Source: Streptomyces sp. A2-16
Lineage (GTDB): Bacteria > Actinomycetota > Actinomycetes > Streptomycetales > Streptomycetaceae
Direction of reading: 5' to 3'
DNA length: 64,000 nucleotides
NCBI RefSeq assembly: GCF_018128905.1
Contig: NZ_CP063808.1
Span: forward strand, 2,232,001-2,296,000
A model generated the notes under the pieces. The model saw only the letters and a program-made list of their open reading frames with translations. It made no database searches and was not told where the DNA came from. Below, in pieces: positions 51,423-60,807 of the stretch (positions are counted from its first letter, which is position 1; every line of letters starts with the position of its first letter). The position numbers were made by a program, and so were the translations under genes.

Positions 51423-53387
51423 GTGGCCCGTACCGTTGCCCGAGTCATCGTGGACGCCTTGAGCGAACTCGGCGTGCGTCAGGTCTTCGGCGTCGTGGGA
51501 GACGCCCTCAACCCCGTCACGGACGCCATCCGCACCACGGACGGCCTCGAATGGGTGGGATGCCGGCACGAGGAGGCGGCTGCATTCGCCGCGAGCGCCC
51601 AGGCGCAGCTCAGCGGGACCCTCGGGGTGTGCATGGGCACGGTCGGACCGGGTTCCGTGCACCTGCTCAACGGCCTCTACGACGCGGCCAAGTCGCACGC
51701 CCCGGTGCTGGCGATCGCCGGCCAGGTGCCGCTCGCCGAGCTCGGCAGCGACTACTTCCAGGAGGTCGACAACGACGCCCTCTTCAGCGACGTGGCCGTC
51801 TTCCGCGCGACCGTCACCTCTCCCGGCCAGCTCCCGCAGATGCTGGAGACGGCCGTCCGCACCGCGCTGGGCCGCAAGGGCGTCGCCGTCCTCACCGTGC
51901 CGGGCGACCTCGGCGACCAGGAGCTGACCGCGGACCGGTCAGCCCGGTTCTCCCTGAACGCTCCGGTGAGCCGGCCCGACGAGTCCGCCGTTCGTCGCGC
52001 CGCCGAACTCCTCGACCGCTCCGAACGCGTCACCCTGCTCGTCGGGGAGGGCGCCCGTGCCGCCCGCGACGACGTCCTCACCCTCGCCGACCGCCTCGCC
52101 GCGCCGATGGTGCTCACCCTGAAGGCCAAGGCGGGCTTCGAGGGCGACGCCAACCCCTTCCAGGTCGGGCAGACGGGGCTGATCGGCAACCCCGCGGCGG
52201 CCTCCGCCCTCCAGGACGCGGACACGCTCCTGCTGCTCGGCACCGACTTCCCCTACCGGGACTGGTATCCCGAGGGACGCACGGTCGTCCAGGTGGACAC
52301 CGACGCCACCCACATCGGACGCCGGGTCCCGGTGGAGGTAGGACTCGTGGGCGACACCGGCGCCACCGTGCGCGACCTCCTGAGCCACCTCGCCACCACC
52401 CCGGCCGGCAGGGAGGAGACGCGGGACGGCTCGGACTCGGAGGGGGCGCGGGACCGTTCGGACTCGGAGGGGGCGCACGACCGTTCGGGCTCGGAGGGGG
52501 CGCGGGACCGTTCGGGCTCGGAGGGGGCGCGGGACCGTTCGGGCTCGGAGGGGGCGCACGACCGTTCGGCCTCGGCCTCGGCGCCGGCGCAGGCGCACGA
52601 CCGCTCCGCCCCGGCCCCGGCGCGCGACCGCTCGCACCTGACCAAGGCGCGCGACCGCTACGACCGCTGGCGGGACGGTCAGGCCCGGCTCGCCGACCCC
52701 GGACACGACAAGGGGCTCGTCGGCCGGGTCCGCTCCGCGCTGGACAACCGTGGGAAGGACATCCGCCCCGAGGCGCTGGCCGCCGTCGTGGACCGGGTCG
52801 CGGCCGACGACGCGGTCTTCACCTCCGACACCGGCATGGCCACGGTGTGGCTCTCGCGTTTCGTCGAGATGCGCGGCGAGCGGCGGCTGATCGGCTCCTA
52901 CAACCTCGGGTCGATGGCCAACGCCATGCCGCACGCACTGGGCGCCCAGTGCCTCGACCGGGACCGCCAGGTGGTCGCCTTCTGCGGCGACGGCGGGCTG
53001 AGCATGCTGCTCGGCGATCTCATGACCCTGAAGACGTACAAGCTGCCCGTCAAGCTCGTCGTCTTCGACAACCGGCGCCTGGGCATGGTGAAACTCGAAC
53101 AGGAACAGGCCGGGCTGCCCGAGTTCGGCACCGTGCTCGACAATCCCGACTTCGCCTCCGTGGCCCGGGCCATGGGCATCCCCGGCATCCGCGTGACGGA
53201 GCCCGCCGCACTCGAGGACAGCGTGCGCCGGGCGTTCCGCACCGAGGGCCCGGTCCTCCTCGACGTCCTCACCAACCCCGACGAGATCGCCGTTCCCGCC
53301 AAACCGACGGTCGAGCAGGGCTGGGGTTTCGCGGTGGCCAAGATGAAGGAGGCGTTGCGGAGCATCGGGGAGCCGGACGGGCGCTGA
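51423..53387 (+). CDS. Thiamine-pyrophosphate enzyme (pyruvate oxidase/acetolactate-synthase family) with in-frame minisatellite
   Basis: A 654-residue TPP-dependent enzyme. Domains: PYR domain (about 5-170; GVRQVFGVVGDALNPV; catalytic Glu in CRHEEAAAFAASA), central FAD-type domain (about 190-325), then a C-terminal PP domain (about 450-620) with the TPP motif CGDGGLSMLLGDLMTLKTYK and Asn in VFDNRRLGMV. It resembles PoxB-type pyruvate oxidases. Between central and PP domains (about 334-409) lies a tandem repeat of the 9-residue unit [R/H]DRSxSEGA that adds about 75 residues not found in the family. GTG 51423 follows GGAGGA. It is in operon with the FMN protein. Confidence 0.85.
   Translation: MARTVARVIVDALSELGVRQVFGVVGDALNPVTDAIRTTDGLEWVGCRHEEAAAFAASAQAQLSGTLGVCMGTVGPGSVHLLNGLYDAAKSHAPVLAIAGQVPLAELGSDYFQEVDNDALFSDVAVFRATVTSPGQLPQMLETAVRTALGRKGVAVLTVPGDLGDQELTADRSARFSLNAPVSRPDESAVRRAAELLDRSERVTLLVGEGARAARDDVLTLADRLAAPMVLTLKAKAGFEGDANPFQVGQTGLIGNPAAASALQDADTLLLLGTDFPYRDWYPEGRTVVQVDTDATHIGRRVPVEVGLVGDTGATVRDLLSHLATTPAGREETRDGSDSEGARDRSDSEGAHDRSGSEGARDRSGSEGARDRSGSEGAHDRSASASAPAQAHDRSAPAPARDRSHLTKARDRYDRWRDGQARLADPGHDKGLVGRVRSALDNRGKDIRPEALAAVVDRVAADDAVFTSDTGMATVWLSRFVEMRGERRLIGSYNLGSMANAMPHALGAQCLDRDRQVVAFCGDGGLSMLLGDLMTLKTYKLPVKLVVFDNRRLGMVKLEQEQAGLPEFGTVLDNPDFASVARAMGIPGIRVTEPAALEDSVRRAFRTEGPVLLDVLTNPDEIAVPAKPTVEQGWGFAVAKMKEALRSIGEPDGR
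52422..52649 (+). repeat. In-frame 27-bp minisatellite (9-aa units)
   Basis: Five near-identical 27-bp units (52422-52556) are followed by three degenerate units (to 52649, one with a 12-nt insertion). They code for RDRSGSEGA-like units; the codons stay in frame throughout. Confidence 0.92.
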
Positions 53388-53405
53388 AAGTTTTTGACGT
53401 TCCTG

Positions 53406-53430
53406 GTGTGTGCTTCCGGAGCCGGGGTAT
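53406..53430 (+). promoter_or_regulatory. SigB-type promoter candidate upstream of sigma factor gene
   Basis: GTGT (53406-53409), 15-nt spacer and GGGTAT (53425-53430) fit the Streptomyces SigB consensus GNNT-N14-16-GGGTAC/T, suggesting autoregulation of the downstream sigma gene. Confidence 0.5.
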
Positions 53431-53492
53431 GCGCGTGCTTGCCGGACCAAGGGCCGGCGATTTCAAGACCGATCGGCCGGGAGGGGTGCAGC

Positions 53493-54335
53493 ATGACGAC
53501 GACCACCGTGCGGACCGCTGAGCAGACCGTGGACATTCCGGAGATAGCGGAGCCCTCCAAGGTCGCGCCCAAGGACGCGCGCGAGTTGTCGCGGCTGTTC
53601 TTCGAGCAGCTCGCGGTGCTGGAGGAGGGCACGCCCGAGTACCAGTACGCGCGCAACACGCTGATCGAGATGAACATGTCCCTGGTCCGCTACGCGGCCG
53701 GCCGGTTCCGCAGCCGCGGTCCGGAGGAGATGGAGGACATCGTCCAGGTCGGCATGATCGGCCTGATCAAGGCGATCGACCGGTTCGAGCTGACCCGCGA
53801 GGTCGAGTTCACCTCCTTCGCCGTCCCCTACATCGTCGGTGAGATCAAGCGGTTCTTCCGCGACACCTCCTGGGCCGTCCACGTGCCCCGGCGTCTGCAG
53901 GAAGCCCGCGTCCAGCTGGCCCGCGCCAACGAGGAACTGCACAGCCGGCTCGGCCGCATGCCCACGATCGCCGAACTGTCCGAGCTGATGAGTCTTCCGG
54001 AGGACGAGGTCGTCGAGGCCCGGCTGGCCTCCAACGGGTACAGGTCGGCCTCCCTGGACGCGGCGATCAACGGCAGCGAGGACGGCGAGGCCGCACTGGC
54101 GGACTTCATCGGCGACGAGGACGGGGCCCTCGCCCTGGTCGAGGACTTCCACGCTCTCGCGCCGATGATCGCCGAACTGGGCGAACGCGACCGGCAGATC
54201 ATCCACTGGCGCTTCGTCGACGAACTCACCCAGGCCCAGATCGGCGAGCGCCTCGGCATCTCCCAGATGCATGTCTCCCGTCTGATCAACCGCCTCCTGG
54301 CCCGTCTGCGCGAAGGCATGCTCAGCACCCAGTGA
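53493..54335 (+). CDS. RNA polymerase sigma factor of the SigB/SigF family
   Basis: A 280-residue group 3 sigma factor: region 2 (about 55-120; LIEMNMSLVRYAAGRFR, IVQVGMIGLIKAIDRFE), region 3 (about 125-200; FRDTSWAVHVPRRLQEARVQ) and region 4 (about 225-277; ERDRQIIHWRFVDELTQAQI with the helix-turn-helix RLGISQMHVSRLINRLLARL). This is the stress/differentiation family of SigB, SigF, SigH and SigL. No anti-sigma or anti-anti-sigma gene is adjacent. ATG 53493 has GGGAGGGG about 7 nt upstream. Its 3' end overlaps the convergent YihY gene by 14 bp. Confidence 0.9.
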   Translation: MTTTTVRTAEQTVDIPEIAEPSKVAPKDARELSRLFFEQLAVLEEGTPEYQYARNTLIEMNMSLVRYAAGRFRSRGPEEMEDIVQVGMIGLIKAIDRFELTREVEFTSFAVPYIVGEIKRFFRDTSWAVHVPRRLQEARVQLARANEELHSRLGRMPTIAELSELMSLPEDEVVEARLASNGYRSASLDAAINGSEDGEAALADFIGDEDGALALVEDFHALAPMIAELGERDRQIIHWRFVDELTQAQIGERLGISQMHVSRLINRLLARLREGMLSTQ

Positions 54336-55236
54336 CGGACGGCGGGGTGAGCGATCCGGTACCTGCCCCCTCCCCGGTACCGGATCGCTCCCCGTGACCG
54401 GCCTTCGACAGCTCCGCGTTGAACTGGGCGCCGACCAGAAGTGCCAGGTTGGACAGCCACAGCCAGACCAGGAACACCACGACGCCCGCGAGCGAGCCGT
54501 ACAGGCGGTTGTACGTGCCGACGTGCGAGGTGTACACGGCGAACCCGAGGGAGACGGCCAGCAGGAGGGCCACCGCCAGGGTGCCACCGGGTGCCATCCG
54601 GCCGATGGGGCGGGAGCGCGACGGACCCGAACGGTACAGAACGAGTACCAGGGCGACGGCCACCGCCGCGATGACCGGCCACCGCAGCGTGTCCCAGGCG
54701 GCCTGCGGCCCGGTGCCGAGATCCAGCGCGCTGCCCAGCCGCCGGAAGAGACCGCCGCTGAGCAGCAGCGCGAGGGTCGACGCGAGGAGCAGGGCGAGCA
54801 GCACCAGGGCCGTGGCGAGGATGCGCGGAGCGGTCCGCCAGACCGGCCGGTCCGCGTCGATGCGGTGCATCGAGTACAGCGCCCGACGGAAGACGCTCAG
54901 ATAGCTGCATCCCGACCACAGGGCACCCGTCCCGCCGACGAAGATCAGCGTCCATGCCGTCGACGACTGCCCGGCCATCTCCCGCAGGGCGCCGCGCAGC
55001 AGCTCGCGGGACGCGGCCGGAGTGGCCTGCACGATGCGGTCGATGACGCCCGGCTCGGCGGCGGGCAGGGCCAGACCGAGGATCGAGAGGATCACCAGCA
55101 GCGACGGGAACAGGGCCAGCACCGCGTAGTAGGTCAGCGCCGCGGCCCAGTCCGTGACGTCGTCGTTCCAGACGGACACCGGAGTACGGCGCAGCGCCGC
55201 CCCCCATCGGGCCGTGCGACCGTCCGCGTCATCCAT
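54322..55236 (-). CDS. YihY/BrkB-family membrane protein
   Basis: A 304-residue protein with six or seven membrane helices (30-265), with the YihY/virulence-factor-BrkB signature DWAAALTYYAVLALFPSLLV and GGTLAVALLLAVSLGFAVYT ... LYGSLAGVVVFLVWLWLSNL. Function unproved; the family may be a lipid/peptide transporter. Its last about 20 codons (GHGERSGTGEGAGTGSLTPP...) also form a perfect 15-bp inverted repeat and overlap the end of the sigma gene, so the tail is probably dispensable. The short gap to the convergent phospholipase gene (36 bp) suggests operon-like spacing. Confidence 0.85.
   Translation of the reverse strand: MDDADGRTARWGAALRRTPVSVWNDDVTDWAAALTYYAVLALFPSLLVILSILGLALPAAEPGVIDRIVQATPAASRELLRGALREMAGQSSTAWTLIFVGGTGALWSGCSYLSVFRRALYSMHRIDADRPVWRTAPRILATALVLLALLLASTLALLLSGGLFRRLGSALDLGTGPQAAWDTLRWPVIAAVAVALVLVLYRSGPSRSRPIGRMAPGGTLAVALLLAVSLGFAVYTSHVGTYNRLYGSLAGVVVFLVWLWLSNLALLVGAQFNAELSKAGHGERSGTGEGAGTGSLTPPSVTGC
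54349..54390. terminator. Hairpin inside the 3' codons of the YihY gene
   Basis: Arms 54349-54363 and 54376-54390 are perfectly complementary over 15 bp with a 12-nt C-rich loop, just past the sigma gene's stop and within the end of the YihY frame. Confidence 0.85.
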
Positions 55237-55272
55237 GGCAGGACTTTCTCGTGGTTGCGGGGGACTTGACCT

Positions 55273-56547
55273 TCACAGGAAGCGCCGGATCGGTCCGACC
55301 GCGGCCTCCTCGACGCGTTGCAGCACGGCCCGCCGTCTCCACCGGTGCAGGTCGATGTCCACACTGCGTTCGAGGTCCGCGTCGTAGTCCCGGTCGAGGA
55401 CGGCGGTGAACTCCTCGTCCAGGACGGCGAGCATCACTTCCTCGTCGTGGTCCATGGACCGGCGGTTGAAGTTGGTGGACCCGATGAGGGAGGCCACCGA
55501 GTCCACGGTGATGATCTTGGCGTGCATCATGGTCGGCTGGTACTGACGAATGTGCACACCGGCCCGCAACAGCCGCGTGTAGTGGTGCTGACCGGCCAGC
55601 TGACAGGCGCGCTGGTCGGTGTGGGGACCGGGCAGCAGGATCTCGACCCGCACGCCGCGCCGAGCCGTCTCGCACAGCAGGTCGATGAAGTAGGCGTCCG
55701 GAGCGAAGTATGCGGTGGCCAGCCGGAAGCGTTCCTCGGCGGAGCTGAGCATGACCCGGATGAGGGTCTGCATGTCCTGCCAACCGATGCTCGCGGAGCC
55801 GCGGACGACCTGCACCACCGACGAGCCGGCCTGCCGGTGTTCGGTGAAGCGGTCGCGGGTGTCGAAGAGTTCGTCGTGGCACTCCGCCCAGTTCTGCGCG
55901 AACGCGGCCGCGATGCCGTCGACGGCCGGACCGCGCACCTGGACGTGCGTGTCCCGCCACTCGGAAGGGTTGCGCGCGTCGCCGCACCACTCCTCCGCGA
56001 TCCCGACGCCGCCGGTGAAGGCGGTGTCCTCGTCGACGACGAGCGCCTTGCGATGGCAGCGGTGGTTCTGCTTGAACGGCGACAGCCACGCGGGCTTGCG
56101 GAACCAGGCCACCTGCACGCCCGCGTCGCTCATGAGGTCCAGCAGCCGCCGCTCGATCTCCTTGGCGCCGAAGCCGTCGAGCAGCAGGCGCACCCGTACC
56201 CCCGCGCGGGCGCGCTCGGCCAGCGCCTCGGCGAAGTCCCGGGCGATCTGCCCCCGCCAGTACACGAACGTCATCATGTCGATGGTGTGCCGGGCGGAAC
56301 GGATCGCCTCGAGCATCGCGGGGAAGATCCGATCGCCGTTGCGCAGCGGCACCAGAACGTTGCCCTCGGTCGCGGCCACACCGATCAGCCGCTCCAGACG
56401 GCGGCGCAGACGCTGCTTGCGCGCCGCGAGGTCGGGGGCGGTGTCCGGTGCGGGTGGTGCGGGTCTGCCGCCGAGTGTCACGCCGAGTCTCCGAACGGGT
56501 CGCGAAACGGGAAGGTCACGGGCTGCCGAGCGAGCCCGAACAACCAC
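55273..56547 (-). CDS. Phospholipase D-family protein (cardiolipin synthase-like)
   Basis: A 424-residue cytoplasmic PLD-superfamily protein with two HKD-type motifs. The second is canonical: MMHAKIITVDSVASLIGSTN (His-x-Lys-(x)4-Asp). The first, HRCHRKALVVDEDTAFTGG, is also HxK-(x)4-D. Both catalytic halves are present, as in cardiolipin synthases (phosphatidyl transfer). The N-terminus is Arg/Pro-rich and lacks the usual two helices of membrane Cls enzymes. GTG 56547 is used; GTG 56481 (CGGAGA upstream) is a good alternative. Follows the YihY gene by 36 bp in the same direction. Confidence 0.86.
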   Translation of the reverse strand: MVVRARSAARDLPVSRPVRRLGVTLGGRPAPPAPDTAPDLAARKQRLRRRLERLIGVAATEGNVLVPLRNGDRIFPAMLEAIRSARHTIDMMTFVYWRGQIARDFAEALAERARAGVRVRLLLDGFGAKEIERRLLDLMSDAGVQVAWFRKPAWLSPFKQNHRCHRKALVVDEDTAFTGGVGIAEEWCGDARNPSEWRDTHVQVRGPAVDGIAAAFAQNWAECHDELFDTRDRFTEHRQAGSSVVQVVRGSASIGWQDMQTLIRVMLSSAEERFRLATAYFAPDAYFIDLLCETARRGVRVEILLPGPHTDQRACQLAGQHHYTRLLRAGVHIRQYQPTMMHAKIITVDSVASLIGSTNFNRRSMDHDEEVMLAVLDEEFTAVLDRDYDADLERSVDIDLHRWRRRAVLQRVEEAAVGPIRRFL

Positions 56548-56678
56548 CTTCCCGGTCGGCGCCGCTGCACACGATTACCCCGGTCCCGGGTTCCTGCGGC
56601 ACGATGTGGCTGACATCCCGCACGAGAGCGTGGCCCCTCTGGAGCCCTCGATCACATGACCCCCGGGAGGCCCGCCGC

Positions 56679-57860
56679 ATGAGGATCTCGCAACGCGCCC
56701 AGTCCGTCGCGCCGTTCTACGCCATGGAGTTCGGCAAGCACGCGGCGGCGCTGGAGGCCGAGGGGCACCACGTCGTCAAACTCAGCCTCGGCGAACCGGA
56801 CTTCGGGGCGCCGCCGGCCGTGCTCGACGCGCTCCGGGAGGCCGTGGGCAGCCGGCCCATGAGCTACACCGGGGCGCTCGGCCTGCCCGAGCTCCGGCAG
56901 GCGATCGCGCGGTTCTACGGCGATCAGCACGGCGTCGACATCGCCCCGGGCCGGGTCGTGGTGACCGCCGGGGCGTCGGCCGCGCTGGTGCTGGGCGCCG
57001 CCGCGCTCGTCGATCCCGGGGACGAGGTGCTGATCGCCGACCCGTCCTACCCCTGCAACCGGCAGATCGCCGAGAGCTTCGGGGCGCGGGTCACCCTCGT
57101 GCCCACCAGCGCCGCATCGCGGTACCAGCTGGACACGGCGTCCGTGCGCTCGCACTGGACGGACCGCACCCGCGGGATCATGGTCGCCAGCCCCTCCAAC
57201 CCGACCGGCACCTCGGTACCGGCCGACGAGCTGGCCGCGATCTGCGAGCTGGCCCGGGAGCGGGGCGCCTGGCGGATCGTCGACGAGATCTACCTCGACC
57301 TGGGCGACCACGACGAGCACGGGCGACCGCCGCGCAGCGCGCTGTCGTACGACCCGGAAGCGATCGTCATCAACAGCTTCTCGAAGTACTTCGGGATGAC
57401 CGGCTGGCGGCTGGGCTGGTGCGTGGTGCCCGACGCGCTCGTGCCGGCGATGGAGCGGCTGGCCCAGAACTACATGATCTGTGCCTCCACCCCCGCCCAG
57501 CACGCCGCGCTCGCGTGCTTCACGCCCGAGTCGCTCGCCGTGTGCGAGGAGCGGCGGGCCGAGTTCGGGCGGCGGCGGACGCTCGTGCTCGACGGGCTCG
57601 CGCAGCTCGGGCTGCCGGTGCCCGTGCCGCCCGACGGGGCTTTCTACGTCTACTTCGACGTCAGCGGCACCGGGCTCACCTCGTGGGAGTTCTGCGGACG
57701 GGCGCTGAAGGAGGCGCACGTCGCCCTCACGCCGGGGCGGGACTTCGGCGTGGGCACCGCCGACACGCATGTACGGCTGTCCTACGCGGCCTCGGCCGAG
57801 GAGCTGCGCGAGGGGATCGCGCGGCTCGGGAAGTTCGTGGCCACGCTGTCGCAGGCATGA
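56679..57860 (+). CDS. Class I/II PLP-dependent aminotransferase
   Basis: A 393-residue fold-type I aminotransferase. The PLP lysine is Lys236 (NSFSKYFGMTGWRLGW); other signatures are KLSLGEPDFGAPPAVLDALREA, VASPSNPTGTSV, IVDEIYLDL and GAFYVYFDVSG with the Arg of the carboxylate site in DTHVRLSYAASAEE. It is of the aspartate/aromatic/alanine aminotransferase type; the precise substrate is uncertain. ATG 56679 has GGGAGG 8 nt upstream. It is convergent with katG across a perfect terminator and divergent from the phospholipase gene. Confidence 0.86.
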   Translation: MRISQRAQSVAPFYAMEFGKHAAALEAEGHHVVKLSLGEPDFGAPPAVLDALREAVGSRPMSYTGALGLPELRQAIARFYGDQHGVDIAPGRVVVTAGASAALVLGAAALVDPGDEVLIADPSYPCNRQIAESFGARVTLVPTSAASRYQLDTASVRSHWTDRTRGIMVASPSNPTGTSVPADELAAICELARERGAWRIVDEIYLDLGDHDEHGRPPRSALSYDPEAIVINSFSKYFGMTGWRLGWCVVPDALVPAMERLAQNYMICASTPAQHAALACFTPESLAVCEERRAEFGRRRTLVLDGLAQLGLPVPVPPDGAFYVYFDVSGTGLTSWEFCGRALKEAHVALTPGRDFGVGTADTHVRLSYAASAEELREGIARLGKFVATLSQA

Positions 57861-57863
57861 AGC

Positions 57864-57891
57864 GGGGGCCGGTCCCAGAGGACCGGCCCCC
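57864..57891. terminator. Bidirectional terminator, aminotransferase / katG
   Basis: Perfect 12-bp arms (57864-57875, 57880-57891), CAGA loop, in the 46-bp gap between the convergent genes. Confidence 0.9.
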
Positions 57892-57906
57892 ACCTCGTTC
57901 AGACGC

Positions 57907-60144
<2,238 letters not shown>

Positions 60145-60591
60145 TCAGGGTGCTGAAGTAACGGCTTGGGGGGAACACGCGGGGCACAGGCCCCAGTAGA
60201 TGACCTCGGCCTCGTCGATCGAGAAGCCGCGGTCGTCGGAAGCTGTCAGACAGGGCGCGTGACCGACGGCACAGTCGACGTCGACGACGGCCCCGCACGA
60301 CCGGCAGACCAGGTGATGGTGGTTGTCCCCGACCCTCCCCTCGAACCGGGCCGGGCTGCCCGGCGGCTCGATGCGCCGCACGAGCCCCGCCGCGGCGAGC
60401 GAGTGCAGGGCCTCGTAGACGGCCTGGAGGGATATATGGCCGAGACGGTCGCGCACTCCCGTGGCGATCGCGTCGACCGGGAGGTGGTCACCGGCCCGAA
60501 CGGTCTCGAGCAGCGCGACGCGCGCGGCCGTCACCCGCAGGCCGGCACCGCGCAGCTCAGCGGCGGTGTTCGGAAGCTGGGGGGCGGTCAT
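60145..60591 (-). CDS. furA: FurA/CatR-type peroxide-responsive repressor
   Basis: A 148-residue Fur family repressor. The winged helix (about 10-90; GLRVTAARVALLETVRAGDHL; VYEALHSLAAAGLVRRIE) is followed by the metal-binding HHHLVCRSCGAVVDVDC and the C-terminal zinc pair CPACS. Located just before katG in the same direction, it should repress furA-katG until oxidised by peroxide, as known for Streptomyces FurA/CatR. ATG 60591 has TAGGTT -10 just 6-7 nt upstream and no Shine-Dalgarno, so the mRNA is likely leaderless. Confidence 0.93.
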   Translation of the reverse strand: MTAPQLPNTAAELRGAGLRVTAARVALLETVRAGDHLPVDAIATGVRDRLGHISLQAVYEALHSLAAAGLVRRIEPPGSPARFEGRVGDNHHHLVCRSCGAVVDVDCAVGHAPCLTASDDRGFSIDEAEVIYWGLCPACSPQAVTSAP

Positions 60592-60597
60592 GCGACC

Positions 60598-60644
60598 AAC
60601 CTACCCCCATAAACCTGAATGGTTCAAGAAATGGAACCGTTCCA
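60598..60644 (-). promoter_or_regulatory. furA promoter with overlapping dyad operator
   Basis: On the minus strand TTGAAC (60622-60627) and TAGGTT (60598-60603) are separated by 18 nt; the transcript would start at or beside the furA ATG. Two dyads overlap it: GGTTC/GAACC (60621-60638) and TGGAAC-C-GTTCCA (60632-60644), likely FurA operators. Confidence 0.6.
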
Positions 60645-60713
60645 AATCTGTGTCGCGTCGGCTCGGGGGCCCGGAGGCGCTCACAAGGCTTCCTTGTCAG
60701 GTGTGCGGGCGGT

Positions 60714-60729
60714 GTAACTCCTGATGAAC
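60714..60729 (+). promoter_or_regulatory. Possible GlnR box upstream of nitrate reductase
   Basis: GTAAC-N6-TGAAC at 60714-60729 fits the GlnR pattern gTnAC-n6-GaAAC at 8 of 10 positions. Lying 80 bp before a nitrate reductase start, it would place nitrogen control on that gene. One mismatch pair in the second half; a CAAGG/CCTTG dyad (60684-60696) lies just upstream. Confidence 0.4.
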
Positions 60730-60807
60730 GGCTCGGGAGACATCTGCGTAATGGGTGTTTCGTACGGTCGGTGGAGATCGAACCGGCTGAGCTCAGGAGG
60801 CGTGCCC

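Noticed and set aside
52422..52649. CRISPR-like array
   Set aside because: Units are contiguous with no spacers and stay in frame within a TPP enzyme; it is a coding minisatellite.
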